From Sphagnum magellanicum (Eukaryota > Streptophyta > Sphagnopsida > Sphagnales > Sphagnaceae), in assembly GCA_021904315.1 (NCBI GenBank), contig CM038926.1:1644718-1708717 (forward strand): a DNA stretch of 64,000 bases, given 5' to 3'. A program made the position numbers and the translations under genes. The notes beneath the pieces are model-generated. The model did not search any database. It was not told where the DNA came from and saw only the letters and a program-made list of their open reading frames with translations. Numbering within the stretch: position 1 is the stretch's first letter; the number at the start of each line of letters is the position of its first letter. Shown one piece after another: positions 48,074-58,340 of this stretch.

Positions 48074-48194
48074 CTGTGAAAATCAAGTTTTAAGGTCAAT
48101 TCAAGACATATATAGGGTAGTGGTTCGGGCCTCCTCCACCCCGAACATATCCTTCAAGCACACCACTGGTGACTGCGTCAATGTACAACCTATG

Positions 48195-48435
48195 TAAACA
48201 AAGCATGTGAGGCATTCATCAACAACAATATCAAAATTGCCCATCATGCTAAAAAGAGTTCGAAGGACATCAAAGAAGTGTTCATGACAGGAACTCACCG
48301 ATGATAGGAAGGTCGATTTCAAGTCCAACACGCTCTAGAAGTTTAAAGCCATCCATGTCAGGCATATCCACATCACTAACAACTGGATCCAACCTGTCTC
48401 TGTTTTCCCTCGGTAACTCCGGTGCCTTGGCCGCC
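48195..48435 (-). pseudogene. Type-B response regulator receiver-domain fragment
   Basis: On the minus strand 48430-48299 reads [20 protein letters not shown] then [13 protein letters not shown] and IDLPII, ending at a GTGAGT donor. This is the phospho-acceptor region of a plant type-B cytokinin response regulator (ARR1/ARR2-like): the DxxMPxMDG motif is present with the phosphorylated Asp kept. The intron position after DLPVI is the one used in that family. A diverged next exon (about 48250-48195, MMGNFDIVV) follows an AG acceptor, where intact genes have MMSANGDTSVVMKG. The N-terminal receiver exon, the rest of the receiver and the Myb-like domain are absent. It lies on the same strand as, and about 130 bases from, the PII fragment. 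Confidence 0.7.
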
Positions 48436-50800
48436 CTCCCACATGATGTAATTGAAAGAAAATACAGAGATGTGTATCAGTTGCATAACCCCGACTCTTC
48501 ACCATTCCTATTTCTGCATGCAATCCCCGTCTAATAAGACGCATTCCCAACGGACTGGACCTTTCTAGTATAGGTTGCTCAAATTGGCCAACCATTTGCA
48601 TGGGCAGGTCACAATGTTCCTCCTAATTTGTTATCAACATTGAGCTCAACCAGTTTGCGGGGTGGGAGAAGGTACCAAAGTATGCAGACGCCAACTCTGC
48701 AATGTCCGGTGACCCAGTGCCTGCCAAGTTTCCCACAGGACACTTTTGAGTTTTACACGTTGACTCCAGGGTCATGATCTTTTGTTTAGGATCAAGTAAA
48801 AGTAGTGCATTTCCTGTAGACATCTTGGAACTACCTTTTGCCCCTCTACATTTGGGCAACCCTTTTGGTGGAACAGTGTCATCATTTCCATGGCGATTAT
48901 CATTGCCCTCTCTATGCTAGTCTTCAAAATCCTTTTGCCTGATACAAAGGAGCGCACAACATTCAGCGGAATTTTTGAATAAGAGGAGCAGCATAACAAA
49001 ACATCCACAAAACATAAAACCCTTTGCCAAAACTGGGACTCAGTGCACAATGGTCGGGTTGTGTACCTCCCTTGGTGTGATGAGGATAGCACCTCATTGT
49101 CAACGGCTGCAATGCAAGGTGGTTGACCTAGTACAAGTTGGGCAGCCAGGTCCACGCGCAGGACACAATCTTCCTCTTAGCGTGTTATTGATGTTGAGCT
49201 CAGGTTGACTAAGTGAAACAACTCTGAGAAGTCATAAAGGCTTACAGGGTTTGGTACGTCTGTCGACTCAATGTCTGCCAAGTCTTCGAAATCACCCTCC
49301 GGGGTTTCCTGCGTTGCCTCCTGGAAGAATCTTTCTTCTTATATAAAAATTAAAATACAAAATCTATCATCAACAAAATGCTATCACCTGGCGGAATACC
49401 CAATGAAATAGGGTAATGAGAGACAATCAAGCACAAATCTCTTTGGGGTCTCAAGTACACCTACAAAACTAGTTTTGAGGCTCCAAGTAAGCGCTCTGGA
49501 AAAACAGCAATCATCAGACGATGGATTCAACAAGCGCAAATGTATTTTTCTCATGGGTCAGTCATTGAAATAAGATCTCTGATCGTGGTGAACGAAACTT
49601 ATGTCTAATAGCTTCATGCTCCACACTGAAAATGGCCCAGAGACACAAAATCTTATAAATATCAGTGGAGCGAAAGATCTAAAACAAACTATTGTGCACT
49701 ACGAGGAGAAAAGATGGCATAAGAGTCTACAAATCTATGAAGCAGATCATACAATAAGTCTTACAAACGTGCAGGGTTCCAACCCAAATTTTATAACCAG
49801 ACAGGGCAAATTGTGAACAACACATCAATGCAATTCTATTACAGATTATTCTGAAAAGTCAAGCTGCTGCTGACGGTATCAAAAAACTGGTGCATGTTTT
49901 TTTTTTCCAGCATTGAGTCCAAAGAATGAACTTTTCAGTTAACAGCTAGTCAGAACAAATGCCTCTATACTGTATAACAGAAGGTTATGCAAAGGTAATG
50001 GGACCTAGGCAAGACGATCCAACATAGTATCATCTTCCCAATAATTTCACAAGCGCATGTATTTTACCTCTGGTTGAGAGACATTTTCAGGATTCCGTGA
50101 AACATAGAGGTGAATTTCTCAAGCAAATTGTTGTTTTTTATGAGCTCCATCACTGCTGGAGCAATATCGAATAACTGCACCATCACCGTCGGCCAACCAC
50201 ACAGTCCCTCGATGAATAAAATTGGAACATAGATGGAACAGATATATCCATGTAAGAATTCAAAACTCGCCATAGTTCCAATTGGAATCATAGAAAAGAA
50301 TAAGTGATATGACCTACATATGAAGTTAATTAGATTTCCAGGCCAGACCAAACCAGGCATTAGTAAGAGAAATGAAGTAAAAATCTAATTCACACTGAAA
50401 TAACGAACAAATAAATGATCTGAACAAGCAACAGGACAGTGGCCATCGATAGTAACTAACATCTATGAGTGTGACCAACTACCCGAGTCCACGGGCTCCA
50501 GACATATTGAGTTTTTGTTGAAGTGCAGAAGTAACAAGAGGATGAAGAGATGATGCCGGCTTGCGTGCCAAGCACATGGGGAAGAAGGCCACAAAGGAAA
50601 AGAAGGAAGAAAAAGGAAACCAGAACAAGGGAAGTACATGTGGTGGTGGCGGTAAAACTTTTCAGCAAACAGAGGATTCCAAGAAGTTAGCAACTAGTTC
50701 CTAGGAAAGAAAATCATACTTTGGCCCTCCAGTAGCCAGTCCTGATGTTGGCACGAGAGAAACAACCTACTCGGGAGAAGCCGACAATGACAGGAAGCAC
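48436..50800. other. Unassigned region with a diverged direct duplication
   Basis: 48575-48760 and 49127-49270 are related: both contain a CTAGTA-start block, then TTGGGCAGCC or TTGGCCAACC, then TTGATGTTGAGCTCA or ACATTGAGCTCA, then AATGTCTGCCAAG or AATGTCCGGTG. On the minus strand 49330-49235 is an acidic open stretch (EGDFEDLADIESTD) before a GTAAGC donor, so an exon of an unrecognised gene is possible. 50064-50360 (minus) is an open frame of 98 codons without a known motif. Confidence 0.4.
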
Positions 50801-50864
50801 TCGTGCTACATAATCAGCAGGTTCTAGGAGCTTGTCGAGCGGAGCACATCCCTCCGCAGAGGAT

Positions 50865-52190
50865 CATTTGCAGATGGAGACACCACCATTCCAGAGGAAG
50901 CAAGCTCTCCGTCCTCCTTTCTAGCCTCACCATCCAGCAAAGTCCCAATGCCTACGAGCCCTTCTTCCACAACCGGTTGCGCTGGAAATAAAAGTGTTGA
51001 CTGCACCCTCACTGTTGAGTGAGAGCTTGGCAAAGGGAAAGAAGCAAAAGAAGATGACAACTTCAGGCCTGTGCGATCTATCTATGCCGAAGTTTGGAAC
51101 GTGGGTGGGGGAGTGTACTCAATCCAAGGAAAAGCATGAGAATTTGGAAATGGGCGCTTCGGCTCGGCTAGGGAGTCAAGCTGTTCTCTATAGACACACC
51201 CATACAGTCACAGCCACCGAGAACCCAATCAGAGCATCCATTATCTACTGTATAATGTTACACAAAAACATAACTACAACAAGCTAGGCACAGTGATGCA
51301 CAGGATGTTCAAGAAACCATGTACATCAGCCTCCTGCTACAGGATCCGATACCCAACTTGAGGCAGACTCAAATCAACATTGAACGTGGGCCATCGGAGC
51401 AGCACATTGTTGCACAGATAATCTAGCACTCATAAGGGGTATCTTGACTCACTTGAGAACGAGCCATGCCTTTGTTTGCACTCGAAGTTGATGTAAAATG
51501 TTGCTTACACGATGTTGTAGACGGTAAGGGTCCAGTCCTTTCAGCAGGGAGTCGGAATTACCTGCCGTTGAACTATAACCATTCACTCCACCTCCATCTT
51601 TCTCCTGGAAAGGAAGGGTTCGACCAAGGTGCCAGACCCACTTATAAGGCCAGGAATGCCTCTTTTGGTCAAATGGGAACCCTGGCCCAGCTTGCAACTT
51701 GGAAATCTGGGAATATTATGACATCAATCCACTTTTGTCAAGCCAATAGCTTGCCATAAAAGAATAAACCTATGCACCTGAGACAACATCACAAGTGCCC
51801 ATAAGCCCAAACATATTCATGAGCCAATTACCTGATTTGGTAGATCCACACGAGCGTCGTCAGGAAACAAGTTGGCAAGCAAAGTATCAGGATCACCCCC
51901 TCCATACGATGCTCCCTCGATGCCAGCACAGAGAACATCGATCTTGGTGAGGAACTGAAACCGCAAGGCTAGCAACTTGCTCATTTTCTGTTTGTTGTCA
52001 AAAGTCGGAACAATTAGAACCAAGGGGTGAGGCCGATAAATGTTATCTTCCTCCACAATTTCCTTTTCAGGAGTTATTTTGACCCGCTTCCGGCATCTCA
52101 GGGAATCATCATCATCTTCAAGCACTTCTTCTTCAGGCTTCACATCATCAGTTCCCGCTCCCGTCATTCCCGTCATAGAGTGGAGAACTC
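50865..52190 (-). pseudogene. Partial THO5 duplicate covering exons 4 to 6
   Basis: Collinear with 9690-11000 of the intact gene, including introns, so it arose by DNA duplication and not by retroposition. Exon 4 copy: 52176-51834 (GTDDVKPEEEVLEDDDD... NLFPDDARVDLPNQ) with its GTAATT donor kept but the acceptor changed from GCAG to GACG. Exon 5 copy: about 51700-51452, missing about a dozen codons after RPYKWV. Exon 6 copy: about 51185-50865, truncated, with AG acceptor kept. Exons 1-3 and the rest of 6-8 are absent. The C-terminal THO5 segments needed for complex function are missing, so it is not expected to be functional. Confidence 0.92.
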
Positions 52191-52199
52191 CATCAGTAG

Positions 52200-53160
52200 C
52201 ACATCAGAAGCAAGTATGCCAAGCATATTCTTGAACTCAGAAACGTATATCTTAGAAACTTCTGAAACCCCAAACCCTAAACACTATTTGGCACGAACCA
52301 TAGTCCGGGTCCTTCGGCCCGGGATTCAAGCACGGTGACTCATTCCCGGATAGGACCCTAGGTGAAAACGTATCGGTAGAATAGATCTTCATATCCGTGG
52401 AGCATTTCGTTAGACATGGACCCTATACACAACAAGCAAGAGAATACAATCACAAAATTCCTTTGTTTGGCTGGAAACATGGAACAAAAAAAGACATGGG
52501 TTTTGCAGTAGAAAACCAATAACTGCAGGAGGTTGATGTGATACGGAGTACGATCGTAATGTCCGGCTACAAACAATAAGGGCTAAAGACCTATAAGCTC
52601 AATCTTAGGGCTTAAATTTCTTCTCCAGGGACTGCCACAACAAGGGTCAAGATCATTCGGGGTGTCGGTAGTTGAAACCTCAAATTGAAAGAAACGTTAA
52701 AGAAATAGTCCCATGGAATACCTGGTGCAAGATGGTCAGGAACTAAGATTTATCCGACCCGTCAAAATGGACCCCCGTTGCAAAGGCAAGGAGGATCACT
52801 AACACATACCAAGTCAGGTACACAGACGATGACCAGGAGAAGCAAGGCAGCCCCTCAGGAACCCTAATGCTAGGAGGGAGCCGGATGCTGCCACGGGAGG
52901 TATGTAACAAAACGTTGGAAAAGGGCGAAAGAAAAACATCGGGTTACAATAGGGGGTTAAATTGCTTTGAACACCCCTCCCACAACGATAATAAGTTCGT
53001 CTCAAGTCGTAGATTTACCGAAGGTGCCATGGCGAATGTTGTAATAAATCAATACTTTTTTTCAAATCACGTGCAATTAATACCCCCTTGATATAGTGGG
53101 GTTAATAATTTGTGATTCATATTAATTAGTTCAGAGGTGCGTTCACAAATACATATATTT
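52200..53160. other. Spacer, no gene recognised
   Basis: Begins just outside the THO5 duplicate, with a short AAACCCTAAA word at about 52273. No convincing coding or repeat signal. Confidence 0.4.
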
Positions 53161-53164
53161 TCAA

Positions 53165-53345
53165 GGAGCCATATTGATGGACCCATCAAGAGTTGTTTTT
53201 GGAACATTGGGCATTCCCCCAATAGAAGCATGTCTTGGAATCCCAATTGCAAAATAGAAACAAATGCATTCCCCTAGATTTCAGTTTATATACGTGGGAG
53301 TTGAATTTTGGGCAAACCATATCCATAAAATGGAGGTGGCATGAG
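53165..53345. repeat. Dispersed repeat block, copy 1
   Basis: Shares with 54290-54465 the ordered words ATATTGATGGACCCAT or ATATCCATGGGTCCAT, GGAACA, CCCCCAA..GAAGCA, CCAATTGCAAAATAGA or CTAGTTGCAAAATAAA, TTTATAT and GGGCAAACCATAT or GGGCAAAGCATAT. Unknown family. Confidence 0.6.
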
Positions 53346-53901
53346 GAACACATTGGGAGTAAGGGGGAAAAACAAAAAACCCCTCTCCACACAGCCATTG
53401 AAAAAGAAAAAATGAGGGTTCATCATGATTGCACGAAAATTCTCTTTCAAAAACTGTAGGGGACCATTTTCCGCCCGAGTTAAAACCAGGGAAGCAAAGA
53501 ACAGTGAGAAACTGTTTTGGAAAGAAGGATTTCATGCAACCAACAGGAAGGCGGAACATGCACTGACGGGTGGGTGGGAGCCGGGGAGGGGGGGGGGCAG
53601 GGGAGGGTTATTTTTTGTTTTTCTTCATTGTTCAATCCCTACCGGTGCAATTAGCCCAGGCGAAAAACGGGGACCAACAGTTTGGGAAACGAAAAATACA
53701 TGTAGGCAACGGGTAAGATGAATCATGCACTAAAAGTGGCTTGATTTTATTTTCTTTTGAATTTGGGGGTGGGAGAGAGGATTGTTTTTCATTTTTCTTT
53801 TGTTCCAAACATGTTCCTTGTATGTTCTTTTCAAATTCCCAATGGGTTCCCATTAGGTTTCACATGTGTTCCCCAAAGGTGTTCCCAATAGCAGCTCACT
53901 T

Positions 53902-54135
53902 GAATCCCATATGTTTCGGACAAAGGGGTCGTCTTTTCACCTATATAAGTGGGTGAAAGGGGAGGCATTCCACATTTGGATAAAATGTTCTATTTTGGGG
54001 AGGGTCCATAGTTTGAACCCCATATGTTTCGGACAAAGGGGTCGTCTTTTTGCCTATATAAGTGGGTGAAAGGGAAGGCATTCCACATTTGGATAAAATG
54101 TTCTATTTTGGGGAGGGTCCATAGTTTGAACTTTT
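53902..54135 (+). repeat. TATA-containing repeat block, two tandem copies
   Basis: Unit of 113 bases starting GAATCCCATATGTTTCGGAC at 53902 and GAACCCCATATGTTTCGGAC at 54015, each with CCTATATAAGTGGGTGAAAG. A third copy is at 45340-45457. The two adjacent copies are nearly identical. Confidence 0.85.
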
Positions 54136-54289
54136 TTTTGTGACGGGCCAATGAAAATAACTCAGGGCAAAGAAGAAAGTTGGAGTCGTGAGGCACCCCC
54201 AACTAATTAATATCAATCACACTATACTATACTATTCTTATGGATGATTCATATATTAGATCATGGGTGGGATCATTTCATTTTTTTGA

Positions 54290-54465
54290 AATAGCCATAT
54301 CCATGGGTCCATTTGCAATTTTTTTGGGATCATGGAACACCCCCAACGGAAGCACCTCTTTGCTCCCCTAGTTGCAAAATAAAGACAAACGTGCAGCCTG
54401 GGATTATAGTTTATATTAAAGGGAGTGGAACTTCGGGCAAAGCATATGGGATAAAACGTAGGTGT
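54290..54465. repeat. Dispersed repeat block, copy 2
   Basis: Partner of 53165-53345; about 1.1 kb apart, same orientation, with the TATA-containing tandem pair between them. Confidence 0.6.
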
Positions 54466-55611
54466 TATTGGGAACCTTTTGGGAACTTGAGGGGAAGAAA
54501 TTGGGTTCTTCTTCACAAATTTTGCCTTTCCTGACGGTGCAGCTGCAGATGACATTCTTTTGCAACATTCTTCAGGATTATCAGTTATTGTTCGTCGATT
54601 TTACTTGGAGGGTGAGTGCATCGCTCTGTCACGAATATATTTTCATTCAGATAGTGTCATCGGTTTGGCATCTTTTGTGTGATGATCATCTCTCGTCGGT
54701 GTTGAAACGGGGGTTGTAGAGCAAGGTTCAAGCGATACAATTATTTATGTTCACAAGAAAACCATCACCTGCTGCATCTTAATACTTCAGAACTCGGTCA
54801 CCAAAATTTTCAACACAGATTTGTGGGGATTGCACACGTGCACTTGGGTACCGTTTTTGGTGACTTGTTTCTTGAGATTGACAGAATTATTTGCTCGGAA
54901 CTAGCAGGTTTGTTGAGGGTTTGCTAAATGTTTCCAAGGGAATGAAGTGAAGGGAACTTTGGGATAGATCAGGTAGCGTTGTTGATACAACGTATGCCCT
55001 CTCGGAGTTGCATGGCAAGTCTTACATACGACGAGAGTCGCACCAGAGAGATCCGCAGATCATGGTCTGGTTCTCGGGAGTGGCTTAGTTGCATCTGCAA
55101 CTTTTTGCTCGAACTTAGAATCCAAATGTTTATAGGTCAGGGGGAATTTTGTGCTCCGCTCATTGTTGTTGTTCAACAATGGTGCTGCTGAATGGTCGTA
55201 GATTTGAGTATGCAGGTTATCAAGCAGTATTAGCGGCGTGTATGGGAGCAAATGCTGTTATGCTGCCTGTTAGATTTATCAAGCAAGCTTGGACTAGATC
55301 AATATGTGTTGTGTAGTTTAGGACTTGAAGTTTCCCCATCTTTTCAGTCCTTACGTTCATTCCCTGCTCCCTCTGGTGTATTGATTATGCAATCCAACTT
55401 TTCATAGAATAGTAACAACTAGAATCAAACGGAGCATCCACACCCTGGGTTCCACTATCTTTGTCGTACGCAACTGGGCAAGGTACAAGGTTTTTGGAGC
55501 TCCACCTATTTTTGGTCGGCACAACTCTACTAAGGAATGTACTTAGCAAGTTTTTTGGAGCTTACTTCTGTTCTTCCAATTTCATTTTGGTTTAAGAAGA
55601 AATAACCACTA
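54466..55611. other. Unassigned region, one possible exon
   Basis: 54515-54612 (plus) is an open stretch reading FAFPDGAAADDILLQHSSGL followed by SVIVRRFYLEG and a GTGAGTG donor. It looks exon-like but I do not recognise the family and found no partner exon. The rest shows no clear signal. Confidence 0.35.
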
Positions 55612-56190
55612 TACATATGATTTGCGCACTACACTCGCAGTGCGTGGGGTTGGGGCTGTTTGACCACCAAAAACAGACCATAGTGCGAGGCTGTTTTTGT
55701 TGACCTTTTTCATTTTTTGTTACTTTTTGTTACTTTTTTTTTACTGCTTGTAAGTTTTATAATTTACTTTTTTATTATGGAAGGTTCACTGTTTGTTACT
55801 TTTAGTTACTTTTTTTACTGCTTGTAAGTTTTGTAATTTACTTTTTTATTATGGAAGGTTCACTGTTTGTTACTTTTAGTTACTTTTTTTACTGCTTGTA
55901 AGTTTTGTAATTTACTTTTTTATTATGGAAGGTTCACTGTTTGTTACTTTTTTTAAATTTTTTTACTGTTTGTAACTTTCATAAATTATTTTTTACTATT
56001 GAGAGAGGCTAGGGGAATTGTTATATTATATTTATTCATTATTCAAGGGGAGGGGGTCCGCCTTGATTTTTTTTAAAGGTTGGTTTAATTCATTTTATCT
56101 AAACTAAAATAAACTAAACCTAGTTAAACTTATTTAATTAAATTCAACCTGACTAAGTTAATTTAAACTTGGTTAAACTAACCTAATTTG
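55612..56190 (+). mobile_element. T-rich repeat family, copy 8 with internal 74-bp triplication
   Basis: Head CTATACATATGATTTGCGCA, GGGCTGTTTGACCACCAAAA, then a 74-bp module (ACTGCTTGTAAG to TTACTTTTTTT) repeated three times with anchors at 55743, 55817 and 55891. The tail GGTTGGTTTAATTCATTTTATCTAAACTAAAATAAACTAA-like sequence matches the end of copy 1, which helps to define the 3' end of the family. Confidence 0.7.
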
Positions 56191-56194
56191 TCTT

Positions 56195-56465
56195 TGAAGC
56201 CTCTGAAAATGGGTGCAACTGGTGGAAGCCTGGAAGTTACTGGTCGTAATGTACTCGAACTTTTATGTAGTAGAGAATAGGTCATCCTATTTTCTCGATT
56301 ACGGTTTTGGTTCAAATTCTTAGCTTGCCATAGATAGAGGATCTGAAGATTTGTCGAAGGACATCATGTTCATTATATGACTTTCAGGATGGAACGGTGC
56401 TCTGAGTGCGAAGGTTACCTGATGGCGAAATAGGAGAAGAAAAGTTGAAGGTAGAGGCTGCAATG
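56195..56465 (+). pseudogene. Receptor-kinase fragment (juxtamembrane and start of kinase domain)
   Basis: Matches 35600-35870 of receptor-kinase pseudogene 1 with high similarity: GGAAGCCTGGAAGTTACTGG, then TCGAACTTTTATGTAG, then ATCATGTTCATTA and GGATGGAACGGTGCTCTG, the codons for DGTVL near the kinase N-lobe. It breaks off after the equivalent of KAEATML and passes directly into the 15-bp array region. It shares frame breaks with pseudogene 1 and cannot encode a kinase. Confidence 0.85.
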
Positions 56466-56529
56466 CTGAAAAAAATGGCACATAAGAGCACATAAAAGAT
56501 GGATGAGATGCATAATAAGAACCAGCATT

Positions 56530-57515
56530 AGCAAACCGAAAACAGCAAAGGCAGGTTTGCACAGGCAGTATAAAAAAATAGCATAGGAAAACCTGGTTTT
56601 GCGTTTCCCATATGGGCAAAGCGGGTTTCGATGAGTGGGATACGTAATGGGATTTGCCACATCCGATTTCGAGAAATTGGGTTTTCCGAAACTGGGATTG
56701 GAGAAACAGAAGCTCCCAAAGCTGAATTTGGCAAACCCGGTTTGGTAACGGTAGATTGGAAAAACTCGATTTCAAAAAGGCGGATTAGGCAAAGCCGGAT
56801 TTCATAAAGGTGGATAATACAAACGAAGTTTCGAAAAGCGGAATTGGGGACACCCGGTTTTGGCAATGTGGGATTTAGAGAAGTCGATTTTGTAAGGCGG
56901 GATTTGGCAAACCCGGTTTTTGTTAAGCTGGATTTCCCAAGCGGGATTAGGAAAAGCCGATTTTGATGAAGGCGAATTTAACAAAGCGGGATTTCGTAAA
57001 GGCGGATTTTGCAAACCCGGTTTGAATAAGGCGGATTTGGCAAACCCGATTTTTGCAACAGCGAATCACGGTTTTTTGGCAATACGCAGTTTCGCAAGGA
57101 TGGATGTGGCAAACCGGGTTTTTGTAAAGATGGATTTTGCAAGCTAGATTCGAAAAAATCGAAGTTTTGTGAAGGCGGATTAAACAAACCGGGATTTCTT
57201 GAATCGAGATTTCACAAACCCGGTTTCAAACAGCCGGATTTGGCAAACCCGATGCTCGCAACATGGGATTCAGAATATGCAATTTTGCAAAGAGGAATTT
57301 GACAAACCCGGATTTTGTAAAGCTAGATATGGCAAGCCGGATTGGGAAAAACCCGATTTTTGTGAAGGCGAATTAAAGAAACCGAGATTTCGTTAAGCGA
57401 GATTTCAGAAACCCAATTTGAAATAGCCAGATTTGGCAAACCCGATGTTGGGAACACCGGATTCCGAATATGCGGTTTGGCAAAGAGGGATTTGACAAAC
57501 CCAGATTTTGTAAAG
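56530..57515 (+). repeat. 15-bp tandem array 2 (about 65 units, five-codon period)
   Basis: Degenerate 15-mer with consensus near GCGGGATTTGGCAAA, with a frequent variant CCCGGTTTTTGTAAA; occasional 14- and 16-base units. Plus-strand frames read pentapeptide-like strings such as KADFDEGEFNKAGFRKGGF and FCKEEFDKPGFCKARYGK; minus-strand frames read FQKSGLPNP-type strings. All arise from a stop-poor unit of exactly five codons. No start signal, terminal domain or conserved frame through the whole array is seen, so I call it a minisatellite. It ends about 20 bases before the head of T-rich family copy 9, as array 1 does before copy 5. Confidence 0.85.
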
Positions 57516-57537
57516 CAGGGAAGATAAGGGCGAAAAT

Positions 57538-57935
57538 CTATAGGTATGATCTGGGCATTATGGGCATAATGCCGGTGACTGGTGGCTGTTTGACCAAGAC
57601 AAAAACACAAGAGTGCTTGGCTGTTTTACCATAATGTTGTGGTTGTTTTTGTTGACTTTTTTCACTTTTTGTTACTTTTAGTTACTTTTTTTTACTGGTC
57701 GTAAGTTTTGTAAGTTATTTTTTACTACTGAAAGGGGTAAGGTTTGTTACTTTTTGTTATTTTTTTTACTGCTTGTAACTTTGATAAATTACTTTTTACT
57801 ATGCCAGGAGGGGCATGGTTTATATTGTATTCATTGTGCGACGGGGGAAAGGGTGCACCTTGATTTTTCTCCTTCTTTTTTTTTTTTACTGTTGAGGGGG
57901 AGGGGGGTGGAGGTTAATGTTTTTTTTTTCCCTAA
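57538..57935 (+). mobile_element. T-rich repeat family, copy 9
   Basis: Head CTATAGGTATGATCTGGGCA, hairpin-type GGCATTATGGGCATAATGCC, GTGGCTGTTTGACCA, TTACT modules and the GGAGGTTAATGTTTTTTTTT module, where it is followed directly by copy 10. Confidence 0.7.
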
Positions 57936-58340
57936 AGGTATGATCTGGGCATTATGAGCATAATGTCGTGGGCTATGGGCTGTTTGACTAGGAAAAATAT
58001 ATTGCAGTGTCGAGCTTTTTTTGCATAGTGTCGAGCTGTATTTGTTGACCTTTTTCACTTTTTGTTACTTTTAATTACTTTTTTTACTGGTTGTAAGTTT
58101 TGTAAGTTACTTTTTATTGTTGAAAGGGGTAAGATTTGTTACTTTTTTTTATTGCTTGTAACTTTGATAAATTACTTTTTATTGTGGAGAAAGGCCAGGG
58201 TTTATATTGTATTGATTGTGCAACGGGGGAAAGGGTGCACCTTGATTTTTTTTTAATTTTTTATTTACTGTTGAGGGGGAGGGGGGTGGAGGTTAATGTT
58301 ATTTTTTTCGCTTCATTGGAAATGTGGAAGGAGGAGGGGG
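57936..58340 (+). mobile_element. T-rich repeat family, copy 10
   Basis: Head AAAGGTATGATCTGGGCATT, GAGCATAATGTCG, GGGCTGTTTGACTAGG, TTACT modules, GGAGGTTAATGTTATTTTTT, ending at GGAAATGTGGAAGGAGGAGG. It joins copy 9 at the same internal position at which copy 4 joins copy 3. Confidence 0.7.

Noticed and set aside
47532-48197. 221-codon plus-strand open frame, the second longest in the window
   Set aside because: Runs antisense through PII and response-regulator exon remnants; no recognisable domain in its own frame.
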